A stretch of DNA of 64,000 bases from Aspidiotus rigidus (Eukaryota; Arthropoda; Insecta; Hemiptera; Diaspididae), in contig JAVHKY010000046.1 in the NCBI GenBank assembly GCA_035079385.1, positions 2,728,001 to 2,792,000 of the forward strand, given 5' to 3'. The notes under the pieces were generated by a model. That model was given only the letters and a program-made list of their open reading frames with translations, did not search any database and was not told the origin of the DNA. Shown here piece after piece: positions 37,801 through 50,800 of this stretch (its first letter is position 1; each line of letters begins with the position of its first letter). The position numbers and the translations under genes were made by a program.

Positions 37801-38777
37801 AAGTTTTGCATAGAAAGCGATAATTTCGAATTTTCGAAATTATGATTCGTAGTCAAGTTTTTTTGCTGAATCAGCATGAAATTCGTAATCTGCTTTAAAT
37901 TTCGGTTAGGATAGGACTATTGGGTATCATTTTTAGTCGCCAGTAATTTTTTTCTGATGAAAATTAAGTTTTGCATAGAAAGCGATAATTTCGAATTTTC
38001 GAAATTATGATTCGAGTCAAGTTTTTTTGCTGAATCAGCATGAAATTCGTAATCTGCTTTAAATTTCGGTTAGGATAGGACTATTGGGTATCATTTTTAG
38101 TCGCCAGTAATTTTTTTCTGATGAAAATTAAGTTTTGCATAGAAAGCGATAATTTCGAATTTTCAAAATTGTGATTTGTAGTCAAGTTTTTTTGCTGAAT
38201 CAGCATGAAATTCGTAATCTGCTTTAAATTTCGGTTAGGATAGGACTATTGGGTATCATTTTTAGTCGCCAGTAATTTTTTTCTGATGAAAATTAAGTTT
38301 TGCATAGAAAGCGATAATTTCGAATTTTCAAAATTGTGATTTGTAGTCAAGTTTTTTTGCTGAATCAGCATGAAATTCGTAATCTGCTTTAAATTTCGGT
38401 TAGGATAGGACTATTGGGTATCATTTTTAGTCGCCAGTAATTTTTTTCTGATGAAAATTAAGTTTTGCATAGAAAGCGATAATTTCGAATTTTCAAAATT
38501 GTGATTTGTAGTCAAGTTTTTTTGCTGAATCAGCATGAAATTCGTAATCTGCGTTAAATTTCGGTTAGGATAGGACTATTGGGTATCATTTTTAGTCGCC
38601 AGTAATTTTTTTCTGATGAAAATTAAGTTTTGCATAGAAAGCGATAATTTCGAATTTTCAAAATTGTGATTTGTAGTCAAGTTTTTTTGCTGAATCAGCA
38701 TGAAATTCGTAATCTGCTTTAAATTTCGGTTAGGATAGGACTATTGGGTATCATTTTTAGTCGCCAGTAATTTTTTT
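34819..38777. repeat. Right end of block A with a fourth 7-monomer cassette
   Basis: Seven monomers (34,819-35,973: d, AGCAATAA type, CAAGATTG type, a with CGTTGAA, b, a, a) repeat the order seen at 1661, 7602 and 17,007. Afterwards come mixed a, c and GAAAAGTAAG monomers. Single changes become more frequent: GATTATTTCG (36,469 monomer), GAAAATCAAG (36,634), a CAAAATTGTGATTCG hybrid (36,799), a one-base loss GATTCGAGTC near 38,012, and CGTTAAA near 38,550. The last is the form used in block B, so the change toward block B begins slightly before its first typical monomer. Confidence 0.72.
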
Positions 38778-39603
38778 CTGATGAAAATTAAGTTTTGCAT
38801 AGAAAGCGATAATTTCGAATTTTTGATATTGTGATCTATAGTCAAGTTTCTGTTGCTGAATCAGCATGAAATTCGTAATCTGCGTTAAATTTTGGTTAGG
38901 ATAGGACTATTGGGTATCATTTTTAGTCGCCAGTAATTTTTTTCTGATGAAAATTAAGTTTTGCATGGAAAGCGATAATTTTGAATTTTCGAAATTGTGA
39001 TCTGTAGTCGAGTTTTTTTGCTGAATCAGCATGAAATTCGTAATCTGCGTTAAATTTTGGTTAGGATAGGACTATTGGGTATCATTTTTAGTCGCCAGTA
39101 ATTTTTTTCTGATGAAAATTAAGTTTTGCATAGAAAGCGATAATTTCGAATTTTCGAAATTGTGACTTGTAGTCAAGTTTTTTTGCTGAATCAGCATGAA
39201 ACTCGTAATCTGCGTTAAATTCCGGTTAGGATAGGACTATTGGGTATCATTTTCAGTCGCCAGTAATTTTTTTCTGATGAAAATTAAGTTTTGCATAGAA
39301 AGCGATAATTTTGAATTTTCGGAATTGTGATCTGTAGTCGAGTTTTTTTGCTGAATCAGCATGAAATTCGTAATCTGCGTTGAATTTCGGTTAGGATAGC
39401 ACTATTGGGTATCATTTTTAGTCGCCAGTAATTTTTTTCTGATGAAAATTAAGTTTTGCATAGAAAGCGATAATTTCGAATTTTCGAAATTGTGATTTGT
39501 AGTCAAATTTTTTTGCTGAATCAGCCTGAAATTCGTGATCTGCGTTAAATTTTGGTTAGGATAGGACTATTGGGTATCATTTTTAGTCGCCAGTAATTTT
39601 TTT
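38778..39603. repeat. Unhomogenised monomers at the A/B junction
   Basis: Five successive monomers all differ: GATATTGTGATCTATAG (38,778), GCATGGAAAG with GTAGTCGAG (38,944), GTGACTTG with GAAACTCG and AAATTCCGG (39,109), GGAATTGTGATCTG with GATAGCAC (39,274), and CAAATTTTTTT with CAGCCTG and GTGATCTG (39,439). Each type recurs deeper in block B but not as neighbours in this order. No unique sequence, transposon or inversion sits at the junction; the period continues unbroken. Confidence 0.75.
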
Positions 39604-41917
39604 CTGATGAAAATTAAGATTTGCATAGAAAGCGATAAATTTGAATTTTCGAAATTGTGATTTGTAGTAAAGATTTTTGGCTGAATCAGCATGAAATTCG
39701 TAATCTGCGTTAAATTTCGGTTAGGATAGGACTATTAGGTATCATTTTTAGTCGCCAGTAATTTTTTTCTGATGAAAATTAAGTTTTGCATAGAAAGCGA
39801 TAATTTCGAATTTTCGAAATTGTGATTTGTAGTCAAGTTTTTTTGCTGAATCAGCATGAAAATCGTAATCTGGGTTAAATTTGGGTTGGGATAGGACTAT
39901 TGGGTATCATTTTCAGTCGCCAGTAATTGTTTTCTGATGAAAATTAAGTTTTGCATAGAAAGCGATAAATTTGAATTTTCGAAATTGTGATTTGTAGTAA
40001 AGATTTTTGGCTGAATCAGCATGAAATTCGTAATCTGCGTTAAATTTCGGTTAGGATAGGACTATTAGGTATCATTTTTAGTCGCCAGTAATTTTTTTCT
40101 GATGAAAATTAAGTTTTGCATAGAAAGCGATAATTTCGAATTTTCGAAATTGTGATTTGTAGTCAAGTTTTTTTGCTGAATCAGCATGAAAATCGTAATC
40201 TGGGTTAAATTTGGGTTGGGATAGGACTATTGGGTATCATTTTCAGTCGCCAGTAATTGTTTTCTGATGAAAATTAAGTTTTGCATAGAAAGCGATAAAT
40301 TTGAATTTTCGAAATTGTGATTTGTACTAAAGATTTTTGGCTGAATCAGCATGAAATTCGTAATCTGCGTTAAATTTCGGTTAGGATAGGACTATTGGGT
40401 ATCATTTTTAGTCGCCAGTAATTTTTTTCTGATGAAAATTAAGTTTTGCATAGAACGCGATAATTTCGAATTTTTGATATTGTGATCTATAGTCAGGTTT
40501 CTGTTGCTGAATCAGCATGAAAATCGTAATCTGCATTAAATTTGGGTTAGGATAGGACTATTGGGTATCATTTTCAGTCGCCAGTAATTGTTTTCTGATG
40601 AAAATTAAGTTTTGCATAGAAAGCGATAAATTTGAATTTTCGAAATTGTGATTTGTACTAAAGATTTTTGGCTGAATCAGCATGAAATTCGTAATCTGCG
40701 TTAAATTTCGGTTAGGATAGGACTATTGGGTATCATTTTTAGTCGCCAGTAATTTTTTTCTGATGAAAATTAAGTTTTGCATAGAACGCGATAATTTCGA
40801 ATTTTTGATATTGTGATCTATAGTCAGGTTTCTGTTGCTGAATCAGCATGAAAATCGTAATCTGCATTAAATTTGGGTTAGGATAGGACTATTGGGTATC
40901 ATTTTCAGTCGCCAGTAATTGTTTTCTGATGAAAATTAAGTTTTGCATAGAAAGCGATAAATTTGAATTTTCGAAATTGTGATTTGTAGTAAAGATTTTT
41001 GGCTGAATCAGCATGAAATTCGTAATCTGCGTTAAATTTCGGTTAGGATAGGACTATTAGGTATCATTTTTAGTCGCCAGTAATTTTTTTCTGATGAAAA
41101 TTAAGTTTTGCATAGAAAGCGATAATTTCGAATTTTCGAAATTGTGATTTGTAGTCAAGTTTTTTTGCTGAATCAGCATGAAAATCGTAATCTGCGTTAA
41201 ATTTGGGTTGGGATAGGACTATTGGGTATCATTTTCAGTCGCCAGTAATTGTTTTCTGATGAAAATTAAGTTTTGCATAGAAAGCGATAAATTTGAATTT
41301 TCGAAATTGTGATTTGTACTAAAGATTTTTGGCTGAATCAGCATGAAATTCGTAATCTGCGTTAAATTTCGGTTAGGATAGGACTATTGGGTATCATTTT
41401 TAGTCGCCAGTAATTTTTTTCTGATGAAAATTAAGTTTTGCATAGAACGCGATAATTTCGAATTTTTGATATTGTGATCTATAGTCAGGTTTCTGTCGCT
41501 GAATCAGCATGAAAATCGTAATCTGCATTAAATTTGGGTTAGGATAGGACTATTGGGTATCATTTTCAGTCGCCAGTAATTGTTTTCTGATGAAAATTAA
41601 GTTTTGCATAGAAAGCGATAAATTTGAATTTTCGAAATTGTGATTTGTAGTAAAGATTTTTGGCTGAATCAGCATGAAATTCGTAATCTGCGTTAAATTT
41701 CGGTTAGGATAGGACTATTAGGTATCATTTTTAGTCGCCAGTAATTTTTTTCTGATGAAAATTAAGTTTTGCATAGAAAGCGATAATTTCGAATTTTCGA
41801 AATTGTGATTTGTAGTCAAGTTTTTATGCTGAATCAGCATGAAATTCGTAATCTGCGTTAAATTTTGGTTAGGATAGGACTATTGGGTATCATTTTTAGT
41901 CGCCAGTAATTTTTTTC
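39604..41917. repeat. Dimeric HOR, 330/331-bp units
   Basis: GATAAATTTG monomers with a TTTTTGGCTG junction (39,604, 39,934, 40,264, 40,595, 40,926, 41,256, 41,587) alternate with a second monomer that is one of two kinds: a CGAAATTG type with GAAAATCG and TTTGGGTTGGG (39,769, 40,099, 41,091), or a GAACGCG/GATATTG type with TCAGGTTTCTG (40,429, 40,760, 41,421). The final partner (41,752) has TTTTTATGCTG and CGTTAAATTTTGG. Strict alternation over 14 monomers makes this the cleanest two-monomer repeat in the window. GTACTAAAG and GTAGTAAAG forms follow the partner type. Confidence 0.85.
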
Positions 41918-42412
41918 TGATGAAAATTAAGTTTTGCATAGAAAGCGATAATTTCGAATTTTCGAAATTGTGATTTGTAGTAAAGTTTTTTTTGCTGAAT
42001 CAGTATTAAATTCGTAATCTGCGTTAAATTTCGGTTAGGATAGGACTATTGGGTATCATTTTTAGTCGCCAGTAATTTTTTTCTGATGAAAATTAAGTTT
42101 TGCATAGAATGCGATAATTTTGAATTTTCGAAATTGTGATCTGTGGTCGAGTTTTTTTGCTGAATCATTATGAAATTCGTAATCTGCGTTGAATTTCGGT
42201 TAGGATAGGACTATTGGGTATCATTTTTAGTCGCCAGTAATTTTTTTCTGATGAAAATTAAGTTTTGCATAGAAAGCGATAATTTCGAATTTTCGAAATT
42301 GTGATTTGTAGTCAAGTTTGTTTGCTGAATCAGCATGAAACTCGTAATCTGCGTTGAATTTCGGTTAGGATAGCACTATTGGGTATCATTTTTAGTCGCC
42401 AGTAATTTTTTT

Positions 42413-45400
42413 CTGATGAAAATTAAGTTTTGCATAGAAAGCGATAATTTCGAATTTTCGAAATTGTGAATTGTAGTCAAGTTTTTTTGCTGGATCAGCA
42501 TGAAATTCGTAATCTGCGTTAAATTTTGGTTAGGATAGGACTATTGGGTATCATTTTTAGTCGCCAGTAATTTTTTTCTGATGAAAATTAAGTTTTGCAT
42601 AGAAAGCGATAATTTCGAATTTTCGAAATTGTGATTTGTAGTCAAGTTTTTTTGCTGAATCAGCATGAAACTCGTAATCTGCGTTAAATTCCGGTTAGGA
42701 TAGGACTATTGGGTATCATTTTCAGTCGCCAGTAATTTTTTTCTGATGAAAATTAAGTTTTGCATAGAAAGCGATAATTTTGAATTTTCGGAATTGTGAT
42801 CTGTAGTCGAGTTTTTTTGCTGAATCAGCATGAAATTCGTAATCTGCGTTGAATTTCGGTTAGGATAGCACTATTGGGTATCATTTTTAGTCGCCAGTAA
42901 TGTTTTTCTGATGAAAATTAAGTTTTGCATAGAAAGCGATAATTTCGAATTTTTGATATTGTGATCTATAGTCAAGTTTCTGTTGCTGAATCAGCATGAA
43001 ATTCGTAATCTGCGTTAAATTTTGGTTAGGATAGGACTATTGGGTATCATTTTTAGTCGCCAGTATTTTTTTCTGATGAAAATTAAGATTTGCATAGAAA
43101 GCGATAATTTCGAATTTTCGAAATTGTGATTTGTAGTAATGTTTTTTTTGCTGAATCAGTATGAAATTCGTAATCTGCGTTGAATTTCGGTTAGGATAGC
43201 ACTATTGGGTATCATTTTTAGTCGCCAGTAATTTTTTTCTGATGAAAATTAAGTTTTGCATAGAAAGCGGTAGTTTCGAATTTTCGAAATTGTGATTTGT
43301 AGTCAAGTTTTTTTGCTGAATCAGCATGAAAATCGTAATCTGCGTTAAATTTGGGTTGGGATAGGACTATTGGGTATCATTTTCAGTCGCCAGTAATTTT
43401 TTTCTGATGAAAATTAAGTTTTGCATAGAACGCGATAATTTCGGATTTTTGATATTGTGATCTATAGTCAAGTTTCTGTTGCTGAATCAGCATGAAATTC
43501 GTAATCTGCGTTAAATTTTGGTTAGGATAGGACTATTGGGTATCATTTTTAGTCCCCAGTAATTTTTTTCTGATGAAAATTAAGTTTTGCATAGAAAGCG
43601 ATAATTTCGAATTTTTGATATTGTGATCTATAGTCAAGTTTCTGTTGCTGAATCAGCATGAAATTCGTAATCTGCGTTAAATTTTGGTTAGGATAGGACT
43701 ATTGGGTATCATTTTTAGTCGCCAGTAATTTTTTTCTGATGAAAATTAAGTTTTGCGTAGAAAGCGGTAATTTCGAATTTTCGAAATTGTGATTTGTAGT
43801 AGAGTTTTTTTTGCTGAATCAGTATGAAATTCGTGATCGGCGTTAAATTTCGGTTAGGATAGGACTATTGGGTATCATTTTTTGTCGCCAGTAATTTTTT
43901 TCTGATGAAAATTAAGTTTTGCATAGAAAGCGATAGTTTCGAATTTTCGAAATTGTGATTTGTAGTAAAGTTTTTTTGCTGAATCAGCATGAAAATCGTA
44001 ATCTGCGTTAAATTTGGGTTGGGATAGGACTATTGGGTATCATTTTCAGTCGCCAGTAATTGTTTTCTGATGAAAATTAAGTTTTGCATAGAAAGCGATA
44101 AATTTGAATTTTCGAAATTGTGATTTGTACTAAAGATTTTTGGCTGAATCATCATGAAATTCGTAATCTGCGTTAAATTTCGGTTAGGATAGGACTATTG
44201 GGTATCATTTTTAGTCGCCAGTAATTTTTTTCTGATGAAAATTAAGTTTTGCATAGAACGCGATAATTTCGAATTTTTGATATTGTGATCTATAGTCAAG
44301 TTTCTGTTGCTGAATCAGCATGAAAATCGTAATCTGCATTAAATTTGGGTTAGGATAGGACTATTGGGTATCATTTTCAGTCGCCAGTAATTGTTTTCTG
44401 ATGAAAATTAAGTTTTGCATAGAAAGCGATAAATTTGAATTTTCGAAATTGTGATTTGTAGTAAAGATTTTTGGCTGAATCAGCATGAAATTCGTAATCT
44501 GCGTTAAATTTTGGTTAGGATAGGACTATTGGGTATCATTTTTAGTCGCCAGTAATTTTTTTCTGATGGAAATTAAGTTTTGCATAGAAAGCGATAATTT
44601 CGAATTTTCGAAATTGTGATTTGTAGTAAAGTTTTTTTTGCTGAATCAGTATTAAATTCGTAATCTGCGTTAAATTTCGGTTAGGATAGGACTATTGGGT
44701 ATCATTTTTAGTCGCCAGTAATTTTTTTCTGATGAAAATTAAGTTTTGCATAGAACGCGATAATTTCGAATTTTTGATATTGTGATCTATAGTCAAGTTT
44801 CTGTTGCTGAATCAGCATGAAAATCGTAATCTGCATTAAATTTGGGTTAGGATAGGACTATTGGGTATCATTTTCAGTCGCCAGTAATTGTTTTCTGATG
44901 AAAATTAAGTTTTGCATAGAAAGCGATAAATTTGAATTTTCGAAATTGTGATTTGTAGTAAAGATTTTTGGCTGAATCAGCATGAAATTCGTAATCTGCG
45001 TTAAATTTTGGTTAGGATAGGACTATTGGGTATCATTTTTAGTCGCCAGTAATTTTTTTCTGATGGAAATTAAGTTTTGCATAGAAAGCGATAATTTCGA
45101 ATTTTCGAAATTGTGATTTGTAGTAAAGTTTTTTTTGCTGAATCAGTATTAAATTCGTAATCTGCGTTAAATTTCGGTTAGGATAGGACTATTGGGTATC
45201 ATTTTTAGTCGCCAGTAATTTTTTTCTGATGAAAATTAAGTTTTGCATAGAAAGCGATAATTTTGAATTTTTGGAATTGTGATCTGTAGTCGAGTTTTTT
45301 TGCTGAATCAGCATGAAATTCGTAATCTGCGTTGAATTTCGGTTAGGATAGCACTATTGGGTATCATTTTTAGTCGCCAGTAATTTTTTTCTGATGAAAA

Positions 45401-47209
45401 TTAAGTTTTGCATAGAAAGCGATAATTTCGAATTTTCGAAATTGTGAATTGTAGTCAAGTTTTTTTGCTGGATCAGCATGAAATTCGTAATCTGCGTTAA
45501 ATTTTGGTTAGGATAGGACTATTGGGTATCATTTTTAGTCGCCAGTAATTTTTTTCTGATGAAAATTAAGTTTTGCATAGAAAGCGATAATTTCGAATTT
45601 TCGAAATTGTGATTTGTAGTCAAGTTTTTTTGCTGAATCAGCATGAAACTCGTAATCTGCGTTAAATTCCGGTTAGGATAGGACTATTGGGTATCATTTT
45701 CAGTCGCCAGTAATTTTGTTCTGATGAAAATTAAGTTTTGCATAGAAAGCGATAATTTTGAATTTTCGGAATTGTGATCTGTAGTCGAGTTTTTTTGCTG
45801 AATCAGCATGAAATTCGTAATCTGCGTTGAATTTCGGTTAGGATAGCACTATTGGGTATCATTTTTAGTCGCCAGTAATGTTTTTCTGATGAAAATTAAG
45901 TTTTGCATAGAAAGCGATAATTTCGAATTTTTGATATTGTGATCTATAGTCAAGTTTCTGTTGCTGAATCAGCATGAAATTCGTAATCTGCGTTAAATTT
46001 TGGTTAGGATAGGACTATTGGGTATCATTTTTAGTCGCCAGTATTTTTTTCTGATGAAAATTAAGATTTGCATAGAAAGCGATAATTTCGAATTTTCGAA
46101 ATTGTGATTTGTAGTAATGTTTTTTTTGCTGAATCAGTATGAAATTCGTAATCGGCGTTAAATTTCGGTTAGGATAGGACTATTGGGTATCATTTTTAGT
46201 CGCCAGTAATTTTTTTCTGATGAAAATTAAGTTTTGCATAGAAAGCGGTAGTTTCGAATTTTCGAAATTGTGATTTGTAGTCAAGTTTTTTTGCTGAATC
46301 AGCATGAAAATCGTAATCTGCGTTAAATTTGGGTTGGGATAGGACTATTGGGTATCATTTTCAGTCGCCAGTAATTTTTTTCTGATGAAAATTAAGTTTT
46401 GCATAGAACGCGATAATTTCGGATTTTTGATATTGTGATCTATAGTCAAGTTTCTGTTGCTGAATCAGCATGAAATTCGTAATCTGCGTTAAATTTTGGT
46501 TAGGATAGGACTATTGGGTATCATTTTTAGTCCCCAGTAATTTTTTTCTGATGAAAATTAAGTTTTGCATAGAAAGCGATAATTTCGAATTTTTGATATT
46601 GTGATCTATAGTCAAGTTTCTGTTGCTGAATCAGCATGAAATTCGTAATCTGCGTTAAATTTTGGTTAGGATAGGACTATTGGGTATCATTTTTAGTCGC
46701 CAGTAATTTTTTTCTGATGAAAATTAAGTTTTGCGTAGAAAGCGGTAATTTCGAATTTTCGAAATTGTGATTTGTAGTAGAGTTTTTTTTGCTGAATCAG
46801 TATGAAATTCGTGATCGGCGTTAAATTTCGGTTAGGATAGGACTATTGGGTATCATTTTTAGTCGCCAGTAATTTTTTTCTGATGAAAATTAAGTTTTGC
46901 ATAGAAAGCGATAGTTTCGAATTTTCGAAATTGTGATTTGTAGTAAAGTTTTTTTGCTGAATCAGCATGAAAATCGTAATCTGCGTTAAATTTGGGTTGG
47001 GATAGGACTATTGGGTATCATTTTCAGTCGCCAGTAATTGTTTTCTGATGAAAATTAAGTTTTGCATAGAAAGCGATAAATTTGAATTTTCGAAATTGTG
47101 ATTTGTACTAAAGATTTTTGGCTGAATCAGCATGAAATTCGTAATCTGCGTTAAATTTCGGTTAGGATAGGACTATTGGGTATCATTTTTAGTCGCCAGT
47201 AATTTTTTT
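42413..47209. repeat. HOR of 2,978 bp (18 monomers), one full and one partial copy
   Basis: Landmarks repeat at a distance of 2,978 bp: GCTGGATCAG (TGGATC at 42,491 and 45,469), the one-base-short GCCAGTATTTTTTT (CAGTATT at 43,061 and 46,039), GTCCCCAG (about 43,554 and 46,532) and GCGGTAGTTTCG. Eleven monomers (42,413-44,231) match 45,391-47,209. Differences include CTGCGTTGAATTTCGG with GATAGCAC (43.2 kb) against CGGCGTTAAATTTCGG (46.15 kb), TTTTTTGTCGCC near 43,878 against TTTTTAGTCGCC, and CATCATG against CAGCATG. The remaining seven monomers of copy one hold two trimer units and are not repeated in the same order in copy two. Confidence 0.8.
44232..45225. repeat. Trimeric HOR, two 497-bp units
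   Basis: The order GAACGCG/GATATTG monomer with CTGCATTAAATTTGGG, GATAAATTTG monomer, and GATGGAAATT monomer with 8 T and CAGTATTAAA runs from 44,232 to 44,728 and again from 44,729 to 45,225. A third unit occurs at 47,376-47,872, preceded by an extra GATGGAAATT monomer (47,210). Two of the three monomers are 166 bp, giving 497 bp. Confidence 0.82.
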
Positions 47210-47872
47210 CTGATGGAAATTAAGTTTTGCATAGAAAGCGATAATTTCGAATTTTCGAAATTGTGATTTGTAGTAAAGTTTTTTTTGCTGAATCAGTATT
47301 AAATTCGTAATCTGCGTTAAATTTCGGTTAGGATAGGACTATTGGGTATCATTTTTAGTCGCCAGTAATTTTTTTCTGATGAAAATTAAGTTTTGCATAG
47401 AACGCGATAATTTCGAATTTTTGATATTGTGATCTATAGTCAAGTTTCTGTTGCTGAATCAGCATGAAAATCGTAATCTGCATTAAATTTGGGTTAGGAT
47501 AGGACTATTGGGTATCATTTTCAGTCGCCAGTAATTGTTTTCTGATGAAAATTAAGTTTTGCATAGAAAGCGATAAATTTGAATTTTCGAAATTGTGATT
47601 TGTAGTAAAGATTTTTGGCTGAATCAGCATGAAATTCGTAATCTGCGTTAAATTTTGGTTAGGATAGGACTATTGGGTATCATTTTTAGTCGCCAGTAAT
47701 TTTTTTCTGATGGAAATTAAGTTTTGCATAGAAAGCGATAATTTCGAATTTTCGAAATTGTGATTTGTAGTAAAGTTTTTTTTGCTGAATCAGTATTAAA
47801 TTCGTAATCTGCGTTAAATTTCGGTTAGGATAGGACTATTGGGTATCATTTTTAGTCGCCAGTAATTTTTTT

Positions 47873-50800
47873 CTGATGAAAATTAAGTTTTGCATAGAAT
47901 GCGATAATTTCGAATTTTCGAAATTGTGAATTGTAGTCAAGTTTTTTTGCTGGATCAGCATGAAATTCGTAATCTGCGTTAAATTTTGGTTAGGATAGGA
48001 CTATTGGGTATCATTTTTAGTCGCCAGTAATTTTTTTCTGATGAAAATTAAGTTTTGCATAGAAAGCGATAATTTCGAATTTTCGAAATTGTGATTTGTA
48101 GTCAAGTTTTTTTGCTGAATCAGCATGAAACTCGTAATCTGCGTTAAATTCCGGTTAGGATAGGACTATTGGGTATCATTTTCAGTCGCCAGTAATTTTT
48201 TTCTGATGAAAATTAAGTTTTGCATAGAAAGCGATAAATTTGAATTTTCGTAATTGTGATTTGTAGTAAAGATTGTTGGCTGAATCAGCATGAAATTCGT
48301 AATCGGCGTTAAATTTCGGTTAGGATAGGACTATTGGGTATCATTTTTAGTCGCCAGTAATTTTTTTCTGATGAAAATTAAGTTTTGCATATAAAGCGAT
48401 AATTTTGAATTTTCGGAATTGTGATCTGTAGTCGAGTTTTTTTGCTGAATCAGCATGAAATTCGTAATCTGCGTTGAATTTCGGTTAGGATAGCACTATT
48501 GGGTATCATTTTTAGTCGCCAGTAAATTTTTTCTGATGAAAATTAAGTTTTGCATAGAAAGCGATAATTTCGAATTTTCGAAATTGTGATTTGTAGTCAA
48601 GTTTTTTTGCTGAATCAGCCTGAAATTCGTGATCTGCGTTAAATTTTGGTTAGGATAGGACTATTGGGTATCATTTTTAGTCGCCAGTAATGTTTTTCTG
48701 ATGAAAATTAAGTTTTGCATAGAAAGCGATAATTTCGAATTTTTGATATTGTGATCTATAGTCAAGTTTCTGTTGCTGAATCAGCATGAAATTCGTAATC
48801 TGCGTTAAATTTTGGTTAGGATAGGACTATTGGGTATCATTTTTAGTCGCCAGTAATTTTTTTTGATGAAAATTAAGATTTGCATAGAAAGCGATAATTT
48901 CGAATTTTCGAAATTGTGATTTGTAGTAATGTTTTTTTTGCTGAATCAGTATGAAATTCGTAATCGGCGTTAAATTTCGGTTAGGATAGGACTATTGGGT
49001 ATCATTTTTAGTCGCCAGTAATTTTTTTCTGATGAAAATTAAGTTATGCATAGAAAGCGATAATTTCGAATTTTTGATATTGTGATCTATAGTCAAGTTT
49101 CTGTTGCTGAATCAGCATGAAATTCGTAATCTGCGTTAAATTTTGGTTAGGATAGGACTATTGGGTATCATTTTTAGTCCCCAGTAATTTTTTTCTGATG
49201 AAAATTAAGTTTTGCGTAGAAAGCGGTAATTTCGAATTTTCGAAATTGTGATTTGTAGTAGAGTTTTTTTTGCTGAATCAGTATGAAATTCGTGATCGGC
49301 GTTAAATTTCGGTTAGGATAGGACTATTGGGTATCATTTTTAGTCGCCAGTAATTTTTTTCTGATGAAAATTAAGTTTTGCGTAGAAAGCGGTAATTTCG
49401 AATTTTCGAAATTGTGATTTGTAGTAGAGTTTTTTTTGCTGAATCAGTATGAAATTCGTGATCGGCGTTAAATTTCGGTTAGGATAGGACTATTGGGTAT
49501 CATTTTTAGTCGCCAGTAATTTTTTCCTGATGAAAATTAAGTTTTGCATAGAAAGCGATAATTTTGAATTTTCGAAATTGTGATCTGTAGTCGAGTTTTT
49601 TTGCTGAATCAGCATGAAATTCGTAATCTGCGTTGAATTTCGGTTAGGATAGCACTATTGGGTATCATTTTTAGTCGCCAGTAATTTTTTTCTGATGAAA
49701 ATTAAGTTCTGCATAGAAAGCGATAATTTCGAATTTTCGAAATTGTGAATTGTAGTCAAGTTTTTTTGCTGAATCAGCATGAAATTCGTAATCTGCGTTA
49801 AATTTTGGTTGGGATAGGACTATTGGGTATCATTTTCAGTCGCCAGTAATTTTTTTCTGATGAAAATTAAGTTTTGCATAGAAAGCGATAAATTTGAATT
49901 TTCGTAATTGTGATTTGTAGTAAAGATTTTTGGCTGAATCAGCATGAAATTCGTAATCTGCGTTAAATTTCGGTTAGGATAGGACTATTGGGTATCATTT
50001 TTAGTCGCCAGTAATTTTTTTCTGATGAAAATTAAGTTTTGCATAGAAAGCGATAATTTCGAATTTTCGAAATTGTGAATTGTAGTCAAGTTTTTTTGCT
50101 GAATCAGCATGAAATTCGTAATCTGCGTTAAATTTTGGTTGGGATAGGACTATTGGGTATCATTTTCAGTCGCCAGTAATTTTTTTCTGATGAAAATTAA
50201 GTTTTGCATAGAAAGCGATAATTTCGAATTTTCGAAATTGTGATTTGTAGTAATGTTTTTTTTGCTGAATCATTATGGAATTCGTAATCTGCGTTAAATT
50301 TTGGTTGGGATAGGACTATTGGGTATCATTTTCAGTCGCCAGTAATTTTTTTCTGATGAAAATTAAGTTTTGCATAGAAAGCGATAATTTCGAATTTTCG
50401 AAATTGTGATTTGTAGTAATGTTTTTTTTGCTGAATCATTATGGAATTCGTAATCTGCGTTACATTTCGGTTAGGATAGGACTATTGGGTATCATTTTTA
50501 GTCGCCAGTAATTTTTTTCTGATGAAAATTAAGTTTTGCATAGAAAGCGATAAATTTGAATTTTCGTAATTGTGATTTGTAGTAAAGATTTTTGGCTGAA
50601 TCAGAATGAAATTCGTAATCTGCGTTAAATTTCGGTTAGGATAGGACTATTGGGTATCATTTTTAGTCGCCAGTAATTTTTTTCTGATGAAAATTAAGTT
50701 TTGCATAGAAAGCGATAATTTTGAATTTTCGGAATTGTGATCTGTAGTCGAGTTTTTTTGCTGAATCAGCATGAAATTCGTAATCTGCGTTGAATTTCGG

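Larger units (their letters stand above)
1..38777. repeat. Block A: homogenised satellite, about 235 monomers
   Basis: This block uses a small set of nearly identical monomers. The main types are: type a (GAAAGCG, TTCAAAATTGTGATTTG, CTGCTTTAAA); type b (TTCGAAATTATGATTTG); type c (TTCGAAATTATGATTCG); type d (GAAAGTTAAG with GAAAACG); and rarer ones marked by GAAAAGTAAG, AGCAATAA with CAACATG and GTGGCC, CAAGATTG, or GCGGAAATT with TATTCGCC. Copies of one type usually differ by no more than one or two bases, so most of the information lies in the order of types, which forms nested higher-order repeats. High identity plus long HORs are, in established satellite biology, the mark of recent amplification by unequal exchange or gene conversion. 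Block A ends at the first GATATTGTGATCTATAG monomer, at about 38,778. Confidence 0.9.
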
